Source: Pohlia nutans (Eukaryota > Streptophyta > Bryopsida > Bryales > Mniaceae). Taken from it: DNA of 64,000 nucleotides. The notes under the pieces were generated by a model. That model had not been told where the DNA came from, did no database searches, and saw only the letters and a list, made by a program, of their open reading frames with translations. The stretch lies in the NCBI GenBank assembly GCA_022496805.1, contig CM040088.1:24535501-24599500 (forward strand), in the 5' to 3' direction. The position numbers and the translations under genes are program-made. This document shows positions 61,546 through 64,000 of this stretch, one piece after another (the stretch's first letter is position 1; each line of letters starts with the position of its first letter).

Positions 61546-61588
61546 TTAACCCCTAATTGCCCAACCATCCATTTTTGGACGATGTATA

Positions 61589-62007
61589 AGGTAGACGATA
61601 TGTTTCCAATCAGGCCCCCAATCACGCAGTATAGGGCGACCTATTTCCGTGAATCAGCCTGCATTATTTTCGGATTCATTCAAAAACGGTGACGGAAACA
61701 TGTTTCTTCTTAATATGGAATGGTTGGCGCCGAGAATGGAAACTTGTTACCGAGTTAGTATGATATCATGTGTTCTCGAAATCTAGTTTTACAGTTCCTG
61801 GAAATAGGTCAGCCTATATTGCGAGAACGGATTGGAGAGAATCTTCACTTTGAAAATTCGTAGTAAATTCAATATTGCCCCAAAATTTGTTCAAAAATAT
61901 GTGACCTTTAAATCTATTTCCCTACACTGCAAAATTATTTGCCTATTTGTTACTCCACCGGAAGTATGCTGAATTGTTTAAGGTGATCGGAAATAGGTCG
62001 TCTACCC
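61589..62007. mobile_element. TA-flanked element nested in MITE C4 (419 bp)
   Basis: Ends AGGTAGACGATATGTTTCC and the inverse of GGGTAGACGACCTATTTCC; TA on both sides. Its limits agree with where family C homology stops and resumes. 'gaaataggtc' type words recur inside. TA target sites suggest Tc1/mariner-type mobilisation. Confidence 0.7.
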
Positions 62008-62432
62008 TAGATTTTATCCACGTTTTCTCATCTGTCATGCACTTTTTGCAAGGAAGAAAAATTTCTAAAAACTCCTATGGTAAAATAACTTCATGCATGT
62101 GTGATCTAATTAAAAAGGGGGATGATTTGTGAAATATTTATGCCTCATTTCATGTTGCGGTGATTCACCAAAAATTTCAAAGATTTTAGTCTAAACGTGC
62201 CCTTGAAAAAAGTAACTCATAAAATTAAGCAACCAAAAATTCTCCAAAAATCACTACACTTAGAACATTAAATTTCAACTCATCACAACAAATTTCATCC
62301 ACATATTGTGAATATCTTATTTGTAATTAAATTACAAAATATTTTTGAACTTCAAGTTTCAAATTTTATACAAAAATATTGGTGATAGCAATCGTAGATC
62401 TAACCGTATGAATAGAATCTAAAATTTGTAAT

Positions 62433-62763
62433 CACTAGTAGAAAACATGGTCGAAAAGAACCGCAGCCAAAATCGGCTGCGGTTCTTTTGACCACCCTGA
62501 TCTGCAGTCGCTAAATGACTGCAGATTTGTTTTTTTAGATTTGCGACTGCAATTTTAAGTATTTAGGGGCGTGTAATATATCGTTGGAAAGGTATTTTCA
62601 AGACCTTTCTAACGGTATATTACACGCCCTGAAATTCCTAAAATTGCAGTCGTAAATCAAAAAAGAAAAATCTGCAGTCGCTAAGCGACTGCAGATCAGG
62701 GTGGTCAAAAGAACCACAGTCAATTTTGGCTGCGGTTCTTTTCGACCATGTTTTCTACTAATG
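62433..62763. mobile_element. Mini-CACTA element 5 (331 bp), nested in MITE C4
   Basis: CACTAGTAGAAAACATGG at the left and the inverse of CATTAGTAGAAAACATGG at the right, AAT target duplication (62430-62432, 62764-62766). The whole element is a near-perfect palindrome of two ~160-bp arms. Confidence 0.9.
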
Positions 62764-62878
62764 AATGTACAACTTTTATTCATACATCAAGTTCAAAATA
62801 TCCCTCTTAGTTGCATTTTATAATGTATCTACGCAAAACTACCGAATTTGGAGAGGCGTGAGGACATTTAAGGGTTAA

Positions 62879-63484
62879 CCATGTCCAAGAACTGTAAATG
62901 CTACATGGATTTAGGCCATATCCCAACATATATATTGTTCCAGAGTTTTGAGTATATAATAGGGGTTGTCACACCTCTTCCAAGAAGATTGATTCTATGG
63001 AGATTGAGAACCATGGAGATTAAGAACCTTGGGAGAGAAATGTGGAGCCAATCATGGCCATTCTCCATGAAGAAGATGTGACTCCACTTGAGTCTGTGTA
63101 ATGAATGAGAATGGACATGACTTGTTAATCTTCTCCACAACTTCTCAATCTTCACGGTTTCTCAATCTTCACACCCATTCTTCACCTCCAGAGGATGAGA
63201 ATGAAACGTCTCAATCTTTAGAGAATGGGTCCTCCACAATTCAAGGAGAAAGTGCCGCGTATGAATTCTATGAAGATTGAGAATGGGAAGAAAGAGATGT
63301 GACACCCCTAGTGAATATGTACTGTACATTAGAAAGAATGTAACTACCAGAATCACTTCAATACTAAGGAGCTTTAATATTCTGCTACGGTATATGGGCT
63401 CCTAAACATTACTCGATCCAGTTGTGAATGCTCCTCTTGAAACTAAGGCCAACATCACAACAGGGAGGCAGTGCTACAACAAAA
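62879..63484. other. Gene-free stretch with repeated 'aatctt/aagatt' motifs
   Basis: Imperfect repeats of 'ctcaatcttc' and its inverse (gagaatgg, agattgag) fill 62990-63300. Open frames on both strands here are short and overlap each other without motifs. Confidence 0.4.
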
Positions 63485-64000
63485 AGACATACCATCGTCT
63501 CAGCATTGCGTAGAGGAAGTTGCTTGAATGGTGCTCTGGGAGAATGAAGCAATGCCATAAACGTGTTCACCTCCAAAAGAAACAAAGCTCATTTGTGCCG
63601 AAATGTAGGCTCTATCTTGGAAGCTTCACCTTGCCAATGCCCCTCCACATGTGCTGTTGTGTTTGTCATCCACACCGACCATAAAGTGATAAATGGTTGT
63701 CGTAATTATCGACTCCCAAAGAGCTCACGTTTCAATCTGAAATATTCTGCGAAACGCTGCCTTGAATATCCCAAGAAGTCGAACTCCACATCCTGATGCA
63801 TAGCCTGCCACAAATTATACAAATTATACAATGTGGAATGATGGCCCAGGAACCATTTTGATCATGGCCCAGGAAAAAAAAAGGACAAAGTAGATGGATT
63901 TGTTATTCAGATGAGTTTGCTGACAGAGGACCTGAAGTGCACTTTCCTCAAAAGTTTCAAGTAAAAGGCTATCTACAACAAATATAATGGACTCGTACCG
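63485..64000 (-). CDS. Possible exons of an unidentified minus-strand gene (partial)
   Basis: GC content rises and the minus strand shows segments flanked by plausible splice signals: 63804-63729 (CAG before, GTGAGC after; one frame reads GYASGCGVRLLGIFKAAF) and 64000 to about 63930 (reads RYESIIFVVDSLLLETFEE). Between 63700 and 63500 two frames are open, one ending with a TGA near 63507. The segments do not join into one consistent model, and phases do not connect to the first BASS exon found. I do not recognise the product. A plus-strand frame (63563-63796, 77 codons) overlaps and is equally unsupported. Confidence 0.2.

Larger units (their letters stand above)
61550..62874 (-). mobile_element. 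MITE family C copy 4 with two nested insertions
   Basis: Outer segments match the minus strand of family C. TTAA at 61546-61549 and 62875-62878. Insertions occupy 61589-62007 and 62433-62763. Confidence 0.8.

Noticed and set aside
1..64000. CRISPR arrays, operons, ribosome binding sites or Rho-independent terminators
   Set aside because: Intron-containing plant genes show this is a eukaryotic nuclear sequence, and no evenly spaced direct-repeat array with unique spacers was seen.

Overview
This is a nuclear window from a plant (streptophyte, most likely a land plant). Evidence: intron-rich genes with GT-AG borders, three plant-type gene families (an RLP4-type malectin/LRR receptor-like protein, an ERD7/senescence-domain protein, a plastid-type BASS carrier), AT-rich intergenic DNA, and many plant-style MITEs, mini-CACTA elements and tRNA-derived SINEs. 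A bryophyte, lycophyte or fern seems more likely than a flowering plant because of the retrotransposon type, but the sequence alone does not settle this.

Layout. 1-9.36 kb: gene-free, AT-rich DNA with MITEs, degenerate tandem repeats and a ~1 kb inverted-dimer MITE. 9.36-24.08 kb: one very large non-LTR retrotransposon (~14.7 kb, + strand) bounded by a 12-bp direct repeat. It has a decayed Ala/Lys-rich 5' part, an ORF1 with one in-frame stop, an A/C-rich low-complexity spacer, and a pol region reading 2A-like peptide, APE endonuclease, reverse transcriptase, a possible Dam-methyltransferase-like segment, RNase H, a Cys/His cluster and a PD-(D/E)XK (REL) endonuclease. Pol is broken by three single-base frame changes. 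Having both APE and REL nucleases is the hallmark of the Dualen/RandI group described from green algae; with a 2A peptide this is the most unusual object here. 24-33 kb: gene-free repeat-rich DNA.

33.5-38.4 kb: RLP4-like gene (+, 10 constitutive exons, about 624 aa, no kinase). 44.9-48.5 kb: ERD7-like gene (+, 5 exons, about 512 aa) with ABRE and DRE motifs upstream. 49.8-58.6 kb: BASS-type carrier (-, 8 exons found, first exon not found) whose long introns are packed with transposons. 59-63 kb: nested small transposons. 63.5-64 kb: possible exons of an unidentified minus-strand gene.

Most small elements (families A, B, C and a separate 803-bp element) end in CCC-type inverted repeats flanked by TTAA. 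That is the target preference of piggyBac-like transposases, which would be unusual in a plant. A second set of five mini-CACTA elements each shows a perfect 3-bp target duplication. The genes show no operon-like relationship; the ERD7 promoter motifs fit dehydration-induced expression.
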